Assembly (NCBI GenBank): GCA_019137255.1
Contig: WPDH01000052.1
Location: 62,001-126,000, forward strand
Reading direction: 5' to 3'
DNA: 64,000 bases
Source of the DNA: Corinectria fuckeliana
Taxonomy: Eukaryota; Ascomycota; Sordariomycetes; Hypocreales; Nectriaceae
The position numbers were made by a program, and so were the translations under genes. Below the pieces are notes generated by a model. The model was given only the letters and a program-made list of their open reading frames with translations, was not told the origin of the DNA and did not search any database. Positions 1 to 10,720 of the stretch are shown here, one piece after another (the first letter of the stretch is position 1; every line of letters begins with the position of its first letter).

Positions 1-3000
1 TTAAATAAAAGGATTATTTAAGATAGTAGCCTTTATATAGCTTTATATAAGCTAGTAGGTTATTTTAATAAGAGTATCTATTTAAAGCCCTCTAGTTATA
101 ATAGCCTTAAAGCTTAAGATAGTCTCTAAAGAGAATACTAAGCTCTAGTATTAATAATATAGTTATATAAGATAAGAAGCTCTTAATTAGCTAGCCTTAT
201 TAAGTTTAGAAGTAAAAGTTAAGAGACCTCTTCTTAAGAAATATTAGGTTTATACTATAATAAAGGTAATAATAATAGTCTTAAGAAAGTTCTTAGATTA
301 TATCTCTTAGGGGCTTAAAAAAGTAATAAATTATAATTTTTATTACTTTTTAGTACTTATATATAATAGCTACTATTATTAGGTCTTATTTATAAATATA
401 ATAATAAAAATACACTTTTTTTACTTTTTAAAGATAAAATTAGATATTAGAAGTGTGTTTAAAAAGCTATAAGCTTAGCTATAAACTTAATATAGCTTTA
501 AGATCTTACTCTTATAGTATAATAGTAAAAAGGCTCTTTTTACTAAAAAGAAAAAAAAGATCTTTAAGAATAATAGTATAATTATTTATAAGTTTATCTT
601 ATTAACCTTAATATAAAACAAGAGTGCTAAAGTATTAAAAAGAATTATTAAGGTTAAGAATAGAGTTATAATTAAGAAGTTAAAGCTTTTAAAAGAGCTT
701 ACCTTTAAGATATACTATATAGTAGTATACCTTCTTAACTATATATCTTATTAAAGAAAAAATCAGTAGGTAACCTCTTACTAGCTCTAGTAGGACTAGG
801 TTAGAAATAATATTCTTATATATAATTATATTCTTAAGAATATAAGACTCTTATAAGTATATATTAAGGTCTTTAAGTGCTTAGCCTACCTAATAACTAT
901 AATAGCCTTAAAATATATTAAGTTATATAAGTTTTTAAGCCTACTTATAAAGAGAGCTTATATTAAGTATCTTATTAGCTATAAGAATAAGTTATAATAT
1001 ATAATTTATATATTAGTAACTTAAGATAAGAAGGTTATAATTTTTACTAATATATAGTTTAATAAGTAAAAATATTTTAATTTAAGATATAAGAAAAATA
1101 TAAAAGCCTATAAGAAATATACTTATAAAATTCTAAACTAAATTAATATAAGAAAGGTTCTTAATAATAAAAATATTAGTAAGAAAGATAGTTTTAATAT
1201 AATAGCTATAAAGTCTTTTTTAAATCTTACTAAGTTATAAATTTAAGTATTACTTATAATATCTCTAAGAGAGATATAATAGTAAAAAGAGATTTAATAT
1301 ACTTAGTAATAGTAACCTTAAACTAAGGCTTTATAAGAAAAGAAAAGCACTTTTAAGATTAGAAGTGCTAAAGCTATATCTAAGACTATTTTACTCTTTT
1401 TCTCTCTTACTAAAAGAGCTATAAGATAAGTTACTTTTCTTAATAATACTTTATATTAGTTTAGCTTACTATATAAAGTAGTAAGTATAATACTATTATA
1501 TAATTTATTACTTAAGATTATAAATAATATCTTATTAGCTATATAAGCTAAAAATAGTAATAACTTTATAAAACCTAATAATCTTATAAAGAGATTAAAA
1601 TTATAAGACTTATTAAATAATAATAGTTTAGTTAATATATAGATTATTATACTAAAACAGATTAATAAGATATTAAGAGATAAAACAAATAGTAAGACTA
1701 ATTTAATCTTATATAATAACTCTAATAATACCTCTTTTTAGTTACTAGAGAAATTATTATAAAGCACCTAAAGAGATTATAACTAACACTTTTAAGAAGA
1801 TAATATAATCTTTAAGTATTATAGTTAAAAGCTCTTAGAGAAAGCCTTTAAGATATAAAAGTAAAAAAAACTTAAAAAGTATACTAAGATAAAGTATATT
1901 ATTAATATAACTCTTTTAAATATAAAAAGATATTCTTTTTATATTAGTATAATACTATCTGCCTTAAGGTTATATAAGTAGGTTATAACCTTCTTATAAG
2001 TATCTTAGTAATATATAAGCCTTTTTCTAAAGATTAAAAACCTAAAGAATAAAAAAGCTTATAAGAAGGTTTTTATAAATAAGCTAAATAATAATATTTA
2101 GCTTATTAACCTTAAATAGGTGTTTATATATAAAGTTAATAAATAAAGCTATATAATACACTTTAAGATATACCTAATAGCTTATAATAATAAGTAGAAT
2201 AAGAATAAAGCTAAGACTTATATATTTATCTTAGTATATAAGACTTTTTAGGTAATATATATAAAATACTATAAGAAAAACCTTAATATATATTAATATA
2301 ATATTATTAATACTTTTATTAAAGCTTTACTAAGCAGAGAGGTTTACTATTACTTACTACTAGAAATATTTAAAAAGAGAGTCTTTTTAAAGCTTTTAAG
2401 AGCCTTTTATAGCTTATAAATATTACTAAAGCTATAATATAAAAATCTTACTTACTTTTTTACTAGTTAAGGCTTTAAAGCTTATAAGAAAGACTTTTAT
2501 ATCTTTAAGTATAAAAAGCTTTTTATCTTTTTTTATATAAATAATATTATTATAATATAGCTAAAAGAGTTTAAAAGCAAATAGTAATAAGTTTATAATA
2601 CCCTAATAATAAAGTATTAGGTTAAGAACCTAAAAAAGTTATACTAGTTCTTAAAGATTAAGATTATTAAAAACTATATAGTAAGTTACTTTTAGCTCTC
2701 TTAGGAGTTATATATTTTAACTATAGTTAGAAAATTTAAGCTAGATAGTAAGAGACTAAAAGTCTATAAGAAAAAAACCTTTTTACTCTTATAAATTCTT
2801 ATACTTATAATATATAAAGCTAGTTTTAGTCTTATCTTAAAGTATAAAATAAAAGTAGATAGTATAAGCTATCCTACTAATACTATAAGGCCTAATATAT
2901 CTTATATATTATTAAAGCTTAGTTAATTTAGTTATTAGCTAAGCCTTAAGTATAATAAAATAGCAGAATAGTATATTAGCTACTTTTATAATACTAGAAA

Positions 3001-4337
3001 GCTTTATATTTACTATATAGCAGCTAAGAATTAAAGAAATCTCTTTATAGTTATAAATATAGCTTTTAAAAACTACTTAATAACTAGAAAGTTCTTATAA
3101 AACTAGGTAGTTATACTATATAAGAGTCTTATCACTTAGAAGGTTATAAAGTAGAATATAATTACTATATTAAGTATAAAAGCTAAGTTGCTTACTCTTA
3201 TAAGTATAGTTAAAAAACAGCTAGCTTTAAGTTAACTTTTTAAGAAGGTTAGTATTAAGATTTAAAATATAGCTTAAATCTAGTATAATAATATTAATAT
3301 AATCTAGCTAATTATAAAATAGTTAGCTAAGCTAGTTATAGTATTTTAGTATATTAATATCTATTATTACTAGATTTATAAGCTTATTTAGAAGAGTAAA
3401 GTTAAGATATCTTAGCTACTTATAGCTTAAATACTAATAGATAGTCTTATAAAGCCTCTTCTAAAATAGAAATATATAACTTTTATTATATAATTATAAA
3501 TATATATAGCCTTAAATAGAGCTATATAATAGGCCTAGTAATACTTATAATTTCTTATATTATCTTACTATTAAATTAGAAAAGAAAAACACTTAGAGGA
3601 TCTCTTATTTTCTAGCTTTATAATAATCTTATTTACTTTTATATTAAATAACTTAATTTATATAAAAAAGGGTAAATAAGATTAAAAGTAATATTATTAT
3701 ATTACTTAGCTAAAAGAATTTTTAAAAAGCTTAAAAAATAGTATTAGAATATAATTTTCCTATATAGTTAATATCTTCTAGTCTTTTAATTTAATATTAA
3801 ATAATTAGCTATACTAATTAAGCTACTTAACTAGTATAATAAAATATAAGAGCTATAATCTTATAGCCTTATTAAGTATTAAAATATTAATATAATAGGT
3901 TAGTCTTATATATTAGGATTAGTAATATTATTATTATAATAATAAAAGAGTTAGTTTAGTATAATAGTTAAAACTATTATATATTATATAATTTTAAGAC
4001 TCTCTCTTAGTAGCTAATATAAAATACTAACTTAAAAGCCTAAAAAAAGGTTAATTCTTATACTTTTACTAAATATAATAATAACCTCTTTCTCTTATTA
4101 TCTTCTTTTTAAAGCTAGAATCTTATATAGTAACTTTAACTATTATCTTAAGATACTAGCTAGAGCTATTATACTTTTAGATTAATACTAGGGTTTAATT
4201 TTAGCTCTAGTAAGAATTCTCTTATTTTTAAGAGCTAGAAACACTAAGAAATTAGCTAGCTAGTACTATTAGATAGTTATAAATAGTCTTATTAGTTAGT
4301 TAGACTAACTGCCCTTAGCAGCCAGTCTAAGAGGGTG
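1..4337 (+). mobile_element. RIP-degraded Copia-type LTR retrotransposon, internal region
   Basis: The stretch is extremely AT-rich. I found no CpG in it, and CpA and TpG are very rare while TpA is everywhere, which is the mark of repeat-induced point mutation. No open reading frame survives, but two pol landmarks can still be read on the + strand in one frame. At 2534-2545 the codons give Y-I-N-N followed by a run of Ile, which fits the reverse-transcriptase YVDD box after C-to-T decay on both strands. At 3347-3388 they read Y-I-N-I-Y-Y-Y-stop-I, which fits the RNase H motif HIDIRYHWI with Trp turned into TAG. The 813-nt spacing, a multiple of three, suits Copia pol. The 5' LTR would lie left of the window. 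The family call rests on remembered consensus motifs, not an alignment; a Gypsy element is less likely. Confidence 0.7.
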
Positions 4338-4630
4338 TGTTAGTAGTAGGACTACTAGTCAGGCCTGCTATTAAGCACTATTCATATTTCTGCCTTAGAT
4401 GCTAGGCATCTAGCGATAATAGCAATCCCCTTAGGGACTCACTGTTCCGCCCCCTTTTCCTAGCTTAGTACAGTTACACAATACACACAGTCACATCAAT
4501 AAGTACATACTTATTAGGTAGGTAGCTAGGTATCGCTTTGGTCTGACTCAGTGAGGTTAGAGGCATAGGTGGGGCTTTCCCCGTTGTTGCCCCGCAGCCG
4601 CCCGCCGAAGCCATCATTCATTCTCTCTAA
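4338..4630 (+). repeat. candidate 3' LTR of the Copia relic (right end uncertain)
   Basis: A purine run (AAGAGGGTG, 4329-4337) sits directly before TGTTAG at 4338, the usual order of polypurine tract and 3' LTR start. It follows the RIP-stripped pol region in the right orientation. The sequence from here on contains ordinary CpA, TpG and CpG, so the RIP border nearly coincides with the LTR border. The right end cannot be fixed; CTAAC near 4627 could be the imperfect terminal inverted repeat. No second LTR copy lies in the window to confirm it. Confidence 0.4.
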
Positions 4631-4729
4631 CCTCGCATACACTCGACATGGCTTGCAAAAACACAACACAACGAACGCCAAACCGATAGAAAAGACCACA
4701 TGGAATGCTGGTATGTCGCTGGAAAAGGC

Positions 4730-4734
4730 AAAAA
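4730..4734 (-). terminator. RNA polymerase III terminator of tRNA-Glu
   Basis: Five A on the + strand (T5 on the transcribed strand) lie 4 nt beyond the 3' end of the tRNA gene, as expected of a Pol III stop signal. Confidence 0.8.
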
Positions 4735-4738
4735 GTTA

Positions 4739-4824
4739 CTCCGATACGGGGAATCGAACCCCGGTCGCCGCGGTACGATTTCAGAATGAAAACGCGGAAT
4801 GATAGTCCACTACACCATATCGGA
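4739..4824 (-). tRNA. tRNA-Glu (anticodon TTC) with a short intron
   Basis: On the minus strand the gene begins TCCGATATGG and ends CCCCGTATCGGA plus discriminator G. The 7-bp acceptor stem is perfect. The T arm is GGGGTTCGATTCCCC. The anticodon stem CCGCG/CGCGG encloses TTTTCA, giving anticodon TTC (Glu). About 13-14 nt follow position 37 before the 3' half of the stem, which is the canonical place for a eukaryotic tRNA intron. Transcription runs toward the retrotransposon relic. Confidence 0.93.
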
Positions 4825-5532
4825 AGATCCGATGCTTCATTGGAGCGACTAGCTTAGTCGGTTGGAAACGTTCCTGCTTCATTAGTATATAAGCCTGAGT
4901 TAGTGAGCCTTCGCATATTTCAGGTTACTATTAGTGGCATCCGAGAGAAAGACAAGAACCGTCACTCATCTAAGGAACATGAGCAAATTGCACTGCCCCA
5001 CTTGAGCCTCAAAGGAGACACAGTTGATAGTATCAGACTCGACAGTTAGGTCTTTAAATAATCAGGCGATCGCACTAAGATCATTACGTGGTGGAAGCGT
5101 CCTTCCTACCCTTTCCTTTGAAGCGAAAGCGAAATGACAGAAGGTCATTGCTTCCGGCAATGGGCACATTTGCAACCTACAAGAATACTGAAAGTTGAGA
5201 CGCCGCCGTAACATCTTTGAAGGGTAGCTCGAGCTATATGACGGGTCTTCTCACTCTCAGCAATGAACTTTATACCATAGGCACATGTATAGTTTTACAA
5301 AGGGTGAATGTGGACAGGCACATCGACTGAAAGGAGAGTCAATACGAGAAACACAAGAGCCCAGAACTTCAACACTACGCACAGAAGCACATCATGCACC
5401 GCGAGAGAAATCTACTGGAATGATACGAAACACCTCCATCTTCCACGCGTTCTCCTTCCACACGCAGGTTCTCAACGTTGGAGGTTCTTTGTTCCTCTGA
5501 AAACCATACGGCGGTGGAAGACATCATCTGAA
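4825..5532. other. no gene recognised
   Basis: This stretch has ordinary base composition and only short overlapping open frames with no recognisable protein. It would hold the Pol III upstream region of the tRNA on one side and the leader of the broken gene at 5533 on the other. Confidence 0.5.
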
Positions 5533-6748
5533 ATGCCGCGCGATCTGAAGAAAGAAGGCCTCCAGCAATGGCTGGATCGTGTCAAGCGGCCACCTAGCAG
5601 TGTTCCGCACCCCGAGCTCGTGGAGCTCTACAAGGAGTCGAAAGTGGTCGATGAGTTTGCATGCTTAGCGACTCAAGCTGAGCGCGATCCCGACTTAGCT
5701 CTCTATAAACAGTGGGTAAATACCGCTCTTGGTGAGACCAATGACGATATTCACGCAGTCTACAATTCTGGGTTAGGGGGAAGTACGAGGAGCGCGGTAT
5801 TGGTTCCCCAGCTCATGATGGCATCCGTGACAGCCTGGCCGAAATTGTACGATATTTGTATCGGTACCACAACATTCGACCGCAACAGTCCGACCCAGGA
5901 CTCTAGTTAGGCTTCAGGAGTTACTTCAAATGATCAGCTTCGACCGGCGAGAAACCAATTGCATCGAGCTTGCTGAGTGCCATCACTTAGCTTGGGTACT
6001 CGGCCGATCAAAGGCTCTCGAAGAATTCTCCTTAGGCCCTTCTCCAAACCTCAAAATTTCCCGTTATTCCCCTCCCCTCCTTATATTGTTTAGGGAGACT
6101 TGTTTATTGTCAGATTGCAAACCAACAGCACATTTTCGGTCAAAGTGACCCTCCGAAACCGCCAGGTCGACTCGATTTGTCCCAGTCATTATCTCAATCA
6201 TCCCTTATGTATAAGTCAGCCGGATGTCTGAATATGCTGCAGAGCTTGAAAACATGGACTATGAGGCTGCGTCCCGTTGCGCGATGGAAGTTTTGTTGCA
6301 TAGCCTGCCTTTGGACAGAACACTCTGCCAGTCTTGCTAGAAGGATGAGACCGTCAACGACGAAACAAAGTCCAAGGTGTATGACGCCAGCAGCCTGGCC
6401 ACTCACCTTGCCGGAGACTTTCATTCCGTATTCGAAAGGTTCTTCCGGCGCGCTCAAAATTCGGCAAAGAGCAATGGTCTCAAGTGTGAGATTTGCGTGG
6501 CAATCGCCCCTCGAGGCACCAACATCGCGTGCTACAACTCGACCGAGTGCCTTGAGAGGCACATCATGAACTCAAATTTGAGCCAGATACGATCAGTCGA
6601 GCCTTTGAATGACTGGTGGAGCAGGTACAATTCCATGGGAGAATCTACCGTTGCGCAGCTCTCGGCTGCTCACGACGTGCTGAAGCGGGCGATGGGCTGG
6701 TACGAGGAGGATTTCCGAGGGAAGGCAAAGTATGGTTATCGATATTGA
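5533..6748 (+). pseudogene. unrecognised cysteine-containing protein, probably broken
   Basis: Two coding-like pieces lie in line. The first (5533-5910) starts MPRDLKKEGLQQWLDRV and reads about 125 residues. The second runs in one frame from ATG 6224 to the stop at 6748, but an in-frame TAG at 6338-6340 interrupts it after a CQSC motif. Past the TAG come KCEIC and a later pair of cysteines (ACYNSTEC), a CxxC-rich layout that suggests a metal-binding domain. A third open frame at 5930-6148 may be an exon between them, but I could not find splice sites that join all parts in phase. The TAG could come from CAG by a C-to-T change. It could instead be a live gene with introns I failed to place. 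I do not recognise the family. Confidence 0.35.
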
Positions 6749-7138
6749 TTGATGGGTGCAGATACTCGTGAGCCATTGACTTGGATGGCGCGGGTTGCTA
6801 CAGGGAGCTAATTATGATGGAAAACATGGAGGCCAATCTCAGGGCCATGACTAGTTGAGACGAGGCATTATAGTCTTGATAATATTAAAAATCCAAGGAA
6901 GACTACGTTGGGAGTTTTAACTGTGTCCCTTAGTAGCTCGGAATCGCAATCGCGGGGCATCAGGCGGACCCCACCCACCACGTCCTCAACATCGCGGCAC
7001 CTTCATGTCCACTCTCCAACCTTCATCCTCCGGTCCTTGAACCTCCAACCTCCAATCTCCCGACATCTAGACTACGCTGTAAACGACAGCACTCGGCAAA
7101 CAACTCGCCCTTGTACTTGTCCAAGGGTGACAACCACC
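6749..7138 (+). promoter_or_regulatory. promoter and leader region of UBC7
   Basis: No gene lies here. From about 6960 the sequence becomes C-rich (runs of ACCC, CTCC and CATC), typical of a filamentous-fungal 5' leader just before the start codon at 7139. No TATA box is evident. Confidence 0.4.
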
Positions 7139-7712
7139 ATGGCCCAATCCACAGCCCACCGCCGCCTCCTCCAAGAGTACCGCGCCCTCACCAACAACCC
7201 GCCCGAGGGCATCACCGCCGGCCCCATCTCCGAGGACGACCTGCTGCACTGGGAATGCCTCATCCAGGGCCCCGAGGGCACGCCCTTCGAGGGCGGCGTC
7301 TTCCCCGCCGAGCTCAAGTTCCCCAAGGACTACCCGCTCGCGCCGCCGTCGATGAAGTTCCTGGCCGACGTGTGGCATCCCAACGGTGCGTCCTTTCGCT
7401 CCCTCCAACGACTTCAGACGTGCCTGTCCCGCTGACCTTTATATCTATTTATTTCAAGTCTACCCTAGTGGCCTCGTCTGCATCTCTATCCTCCACCCTC
7501 CCGGCGACGACCCCAACCACTACGAGCACGCCTCCGAGCGCTGGTCGCCCATCCAGTCGGTCGAGAAGATCCTCATCTCCGTCATGAGCATGCTGGCCGA
7601 GCCCAACGACGAGAGCCCCGCCAACGTCGAGGCCGCCAAGATGTGGCGCGAGCGCCGCAACGAGTACGAGAACAGGGTCCGCGACGGTGTTCGGAGGATG
7701 CTCGGGTTGTAG
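7139..7712 (+). CDS. UBC7: ubiquitin-conjugating enzyme E2, UBC7/UBE2G2 type
   Basis: This E2 takes ubiquitin from E1 and, with ER-membrane RING ligases, builds chains for ER-associated degradation. Two exons, 7139-7385 and 7459-7712, are joined over a 73-nt intron (GTGCGT..CAAG, branch-like GCTGAC) to give 166 residues, close to the 165 of human UBE2G2. The HPN triad is at residues 80-82 and the active cysteine is C90 in GLVCISILH. It is followed by the acidic HPPGDDP loop insert that marks the UBC7/UBE2G class. The later stretches ERWSPIQSVEKIL and SMLAEPNDESPAN are also family hallmarks. The start MAQSTAHRRL fits the E2 N-terminal helix. The gene is convergent with the auxilin gene, with 254 bp between stop codons. 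Confidence 0.96.
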
Positions 7713-7966
7713 AAGGGGTGGGGGGGTCTGGTCTCAAGATCGATTTACTATCGTGGGATGGGGAGGAGGAACCTCGGAGCAAGGGCGTCCACATGATTTC
7801 TTCTTATTTACGTAGGGCATAGCACGGTGTTTACTGGCGGCGCGGCATGGCCGCCGAAATCCTTATCCGACACCTCAACACTTATCCATCACCTTGACCA
7901 AGACAAGTCACGCTTCTATGCGCAAAGTCAAACAACGCTCTACAAACTCCAGTCATGGTTCATCTA

Positions 7967-10720
7967 TCATAGCCCGTTCTCCGACTTGAACTTGTCCCAG
8001 CTCTCGTTGAGGGTGCTAAACACTAGGCCTGCAATCAACCTCACCTCCGTATTTGCGTCCTGAGGAAGCTAGAGATATCTGTTAGAATGGCTTCCCGTGG
8101 AATGGATCGTCGTGCCTACCTTGTCGGGATGCGTCTTCGCAATAGCCTTCATGTAGGCAATCTTGACCTTGTTGGCCATGACCAGCTCGTGCAGCCCAAC
8201 CTTCTTCCACCCGCTGTTCTCCCAGAGGACATTGTCGAGGCTGCCCAGCAGCGCTCGGAGGTTGTCTCTCTTGCCGTCGCGCCATGCCGAGACCTTGGCA
8301 TCAACCTTCTCTGAGAGAGCAAACTTCTCGTCATCTTCCTTCGCAGCGGCCTCGTTCGCCTCCCGTAGACGCGTGACGGCCTCGGAGCTCTTCTGGGGCG
8401 CAAGGCTCGCGGTGGCTGAAGGCTTCGGTCGTGGTCTAGCAGCGGCCGGCTTCGGCGTGGACTTGGGCTTCGGCGCGAGGGCGTCCTGGCAGCGCTGGCG
8501 ACCCTTGATCGCGTTGGCGCCACCGACACCAGCCTCGACGCAGAGCTGCCAGACAGCGCTGGCGTCAACCCACTTCTCCATCTGCTCCAGAGCCTCGGCT
8601 TTTCGACTCAGCGCCTTGCCATAGAGGTCCTTCATGTCTCGGTCCTCGTCCTGTCCGCTCTCGGCCCTCACTAAAACCACCTCGCCCTGCCCATTCCCAG
8701 GTCCGATGATCTTCAGTGCATTATCAGCGTCGTCCACGGCCTGCTTTGGCTCGCCTGTCTTGAGGGCCGTCAGAGCACGGTTGGTGAGAAGCACAATGAC
8801 CAGAGGGTGCGTCGGGGGCACGGTCGACAGCGAAGACGTGTACGATGAGTGAGCAGATGCGTAGTCGCCGCGCTTGAAGTGGGCCGTGCCTTCGAGTCGG
8901 TGTTGTGTCGAAGTCTGCAGGGCCACAGGACTGATCGAAGGGATCTGTCGAGAAGGACGTGGAGCAGGTTTCGGCGTAGCTGGCTGAGCTGACTTTTGAG
9001 CTTGTCGTTGAGCTGGCCGTTGGGGGAGAGATTGGGAGGGGTTAGATTGCTGGGTGTTAAAGAGCAGGTCAGGCTCCGGCTCAGCCATCTTCCGCGCGGG
9101 TGCTGGCGCAGGCGAGGCCGCCTTCTTTCTTCGGTTGGGACTGCTGTACCCGGAGAAGTCATCAGGCACTACCAACCGGTCAAGCCTCGACTTGAAATCA
9201 AAAGCCGCTGTGGACGGGGCTGCCTGTTGCTGCCATCTTGGGGCAGGACTGGCTCGGCTTCCCGATGAATGTGCTGGTGATGGTCCTCTAGATGACGGCT
9301 GCGGCGAGATCCTTTGCTCGGAAGCTCGACCGTTGGGTCGGCTAGGCTGTGGCCGGCCACCAGCCTCGAGCATGAGTGCTTCGTCAGTGACATCTGCCAC
9401 AGTCTTCGAGGATCCTTGCGCCTGGCCTTGCTGCGCGTCTCGCATCCACTTGGGTTGGCTGGGGTCGCCATCCAGCTGGAATTCTGCGACTGCTTGCTGC
9501 ACCTTCTTCTGGCCAGTCTTCCAGAGCGAGTTCGCCGTCTTAAACAAGGCATTGCCCACCGAAGCCCCGGATACCCCCGACGCCCCCGACCTGTTCAAGT
9601 CGGGTTCTGGCCTCGCGGGAGACATGTCGGCGCTTCGGGGGGCTCGGCTGGGGTTTGTGCTTCGAGAAGCTTGGGCAGGGTTGGCAGACGAGCTCCGTCC
9701 CTGCGCCTTTTCCTTGGACTTCCGATGCGCTTCGTCCAGCAGCCAGTTGACTGCGGCTTGTGCATTGTAGCCCTGGCCGCTCTCCACCAGCGCTCTCTGA
9801 GCGTCTTCTGCGGAGAACCCGTAGTCTACGAGCTGCGCGACAGCTCTATCGAACGGATCCTTGTTCAACCTTGGCCGCCGTTCGACGGGCTGTGGTGGCT
9901 CCTCGGCCGAGCTCGAGTCAGACTCATCGTCATCTTCGATTGGCTTTCCGGGCTCTGGATGCGGTGCGGTCTCTTGTTTGCGCCTAACCTCCTCTACCGG
10001 CCGTCCCAGGTCGCCCAGGAAGTCGTCGTCGTCATCTTCGTCATCCTGCTGCTGCATCGGCAAGGGGGGGGCGGGCTTCATCTGGTTGAGCCCGAACGGA
10101 TCGTCATCCTCCACGCCAAAACCCCCACCGTTTGTACCATTTAGAGAAACCCAGGCATTCGGGTCGCTTAGGTTTATCGCGGCGGCATTCGCGGGGGTGG
10201 ATCGTTGCGACTCGGGGGGAGGGTAGTGGCTAGCGTTGTCGACCTTGGTGTCCTTGTTGAAGGCGGCGAAGAGATCGTCGTCGTCCTTGGGCTTGGTGAC
10301 AGGGACAGGCTTCGCGAACGGAGGTGGCTGGACTGCAGGGCTCACTGAAGAGCCCCGACTCCCCAAGGTGTCCCAGAACTGGCCGTTGCCGAACTGCGCT
10401 TCCGCCTGCTTCCTCTTCTCCTCCTCCTTCTTGCGCTTCTCAGCTTCCAGCTGGGCCTGCCGCTCAGCCAGGGTTAGGTTCTGCTTGGCCTTGGCCGGGC
10501 CAAAGTTCACCAGGTTGCTAAAGCTGTCCTGCGATGGCTTCGCGGGGGCGGGCTTGGGCGCGACGGAGCCTGATCCTTGGGTAGACAGAGGGGTGCTACG
10601 TCCAGAAGCCAGTGGGGAGTGTGTAGGTCGCAACGTCGCGTAGGCCGAGTTCATCACAGGCTGCTTAGGCTGCTGGCCGGTGGGCTTAGAGGACCAATCG
10701 AGGCCCGATAGGTCGTCCAT
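7967..10720 (-). CDS. SWA2: auxilin-like clathrin-uncoating J-domain protein (Swa2 type)
   Basis: Auxilin recruits Hsp70 to clathrin-coated vesicles and drives uncoating. Exon 1 (10720-8120) and a short last exon (8068-7967) are joined across a 51-nt intron (GTAGGC..CTCTAG) to give 900 residues. In order: a disordered N-terminus, a charged coiled segment at about 80-107, acidic stretches with two DPF motifs (adaptor-binding type), a UBA domain at about 285-340, a long Ser/Pro/Gln-rich linker, TPR repeats at about 605-680, and a C-terminal J domain from about 832. The J domain holds the HPD triad and ends in SWDKFKSENGL, a typical auxilin C-terminus. The intron splits the J domain right after HPDK; reading through it gives a false 16-residue tail. 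UBA-TPR-J is the yeast Swa2 order. Confidence 0.92.

Noticed and set aside
1..4300. AT-rich block as centromere or mitochondrial DNA insertion
   Set aside because: Selective loss of CpA, TpG and CpG with legible Copia motifs points to RIP, not to uniform AT bias or organelle sequence.
9054..9770. Long plus-strand frames (also 9314-10144) over the auxilin gene
   Set aside because: Shadows of the UBA-TPR-J coding strand; no domains of their own.
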